This document shows positions 63,343 to 64,000 of a stretch of 64,000 nt of DNA, piece by piece. The position numbers and the translations under genes are program-made. A model generated the notes under the pieces. The model was given only the letters and a program-made list of their open reading frames with translations, ran no database searches and was not told the origin of the DNA. The stretch is taken from contig NZ_CADIKC010000002.1 of NCBI RefSeq assembly GCF_902859805.1, positions 124,001 through 188,000 on the forward strand, given 5' to 3'. This DNA is from Paraburkholderia sediminicola. GTDB taxonomy: Bacteria > Pseudomonadota > Gammaproteobacteria > Burkholderiales > Burkholderiaceae. Position 1 is the first letter of the stretch. Every line of letters starts with the position of its first letter.

Positions 63343-64000
63343 GACGCCCCCTTGCCACTTTTCTGCGGCTGCGTGATCAGCACGTGGTCGCCGTCCGCGA
63401 TCGAATCGCTCGGGTTGATGATGACCTTGTCGTTCGCCTCGATCCCGCTTTCGATTTCAAGCGACTGCCCGAGATCCTGCGCGATCACGACCTTGTGCAA
63501 GGCCACATTGCCGTTCCCATCGACCACCGCGACCCGCGGGCCTTCGGCGCGGAACAGCAAGGCATTGCCCGGCACCGTCAGTTTCGCATGCGCCGCCGCC
63601 GGCACAGCCACCTGCACATACGCACCGGGCCGCAGCTTGTCGTCAGGATTCGGTAAGGTCACTTCGACTTGCAACGAACGGGTCGGCACGTCGATCGCGC
63701 CTGAGATATGCGTGATCGTGCCGTGGAACTGCTGCCCCGGCAATTCGGCCTGCGTCACCACCACCTTCTGCCCGACCGACACATTTTGTGCGTACGCCTG
63801 CGGCAGTTGCACGTAGACCCGCAACGGATCCGATTGCGCGAGCGCGAACAGCGCGCGGCTCGTGCCGCTGCCCGCGTCGATCAGATCGCCGACATCGACA
63901 TTGCGCTGCGTGACGACGCCCGAAAACGGCGCGACGATGCGCTTGAACGATTCGAGTTGCTGCAGGCGCTTCACGTTGGCATCGGCGGCGGCGAGGTTGG
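63339..64000 (-). CDS. RND efflux periplasmic adaptor, 5'-truncated by the window end
   Basis: The C-terminal 220 residues or so of a membrane fusion protein. The frame stays open through the window end (reading NLAAADANVKRLQQLESF), so the real start lies beyond 64000. Visible parts are the second lipoyl half (FKRIVAPFSGVVTQRNVDVGDLID), the beta-barrel (LRVYVQLPQAYAQNV) and the membrane-proximal domain (DKLRPGAYVQVAVP). It overlaps the channel gene by 4 bases. Confidence 0.9.
   Translation of the reverse strand, partial: NLAAADANVKRLQQLESFKRIVAPFSGVVTQRNVDVGDLIDAGSGTSRALFALAQSDPLRVYVQLPQAYAQNVSVGQKVVVTQAELPGQQFHGTITHISGAIDVPTRSLQVEVTLPNPDDKLRPGAYVQVAVPAAAHAKLTVPGNALLFRAEGPRVAVVDGNGNVALHKVVIAQDLGQSLEIESGIEANDKVIINPSDSIADGDHVLITQPQKSGKGAS

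Overview
The window is GC-rich bacterial DNA with a beta-proteobacterial, Burkholderiaceae character, most likely Paraburkholderia. The evidence is a bcsD-P-Q-A-B-Z-C cellulose operon, homoprotocatechuate (hpa) catabolic genes, an IrlR/IrlS-like two-component pair, NodT-type efflux channels, and a large sugar-ABC/DeoC/ALDH16 cluster. The species call is an inference from gene content. I found no rRNA, tRNA, CRISPR array, prophage or complete insertion sequence.

Layout. 1-2148: the end of a 4-hydroxyphenylacetate meta-cleavage operon (isomerase, hydratase, aldolase). 2150-2476: a minus-strand terminator and the first copy of a structured repeat. 2482-6071: two minus-strand c-di-GMP enzymes (GGDEF-EAL and GGDEF). 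6664-19812: a class I-type cellulose operon, bcsD, bcsP, bcsQ, bcsA, bcsB, bcsZ, bcsC. Its genes are nearly all overlapping or abutting, and BcsC carries a very long Gln/Pro/Tyr-rich linker. 19860-20476: two more copies of the repeat in opposite orientation. 20482-28288: single genes (DUF2252, hybrid histidine kinase, DUF72, GST, GDSL lipoprotein, small membrane protein). 28233-36218: a minus-strand operon for an RND efflux pump with its own OmpR/EnvZ-like pair, in the order channel, adaptor, pump, regulator, kinase. 36269-43663: small exported proteins, an ArsB/NhaD-like transporter, a PAS-GGDEF protein, a cytochrome b561-YceI-YceI operon and an outer-membrane barrel protein.

43883-58288: a sugar catabolic island that I read as 2-deoxyribose or deoxynucleoside utilisation. 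It has a DeoR-type regulator and a long minus-strand operon (deoC, ALDH16-type aldehyde dehydrogenase, PfkB kinase, ABC permease, binding protein, ATPase, second permease). Divergent from it is a second complete ABC importer (ATPase, permease, binding protein). The inferred route is import, phosphorylation to deoxyribose-5-phosphate, DeoC cleavage to glyceraldehyde-3-phosphate plus acetaldehyde, and acetaldehyde oxidation by the ALDH. A 34-codon ORF with a strong ribosome-binding site, coupled to the kinase start, sits inside this operon.

58472-64000: dinB (Pol IV), convergent with an IrlR/IrlS-like pair that lies downstream of an outer-membrane channel and the 3' part of an RND adaptor gene that runs off the window end.

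The points most worth following are the ALDH16-DERA deoxyribose island with its small ORF and degenerate ATPase, the BcsC linker, the BcsR-like head of BcsP, and the three-copy structured repeat at convergent gene ends.
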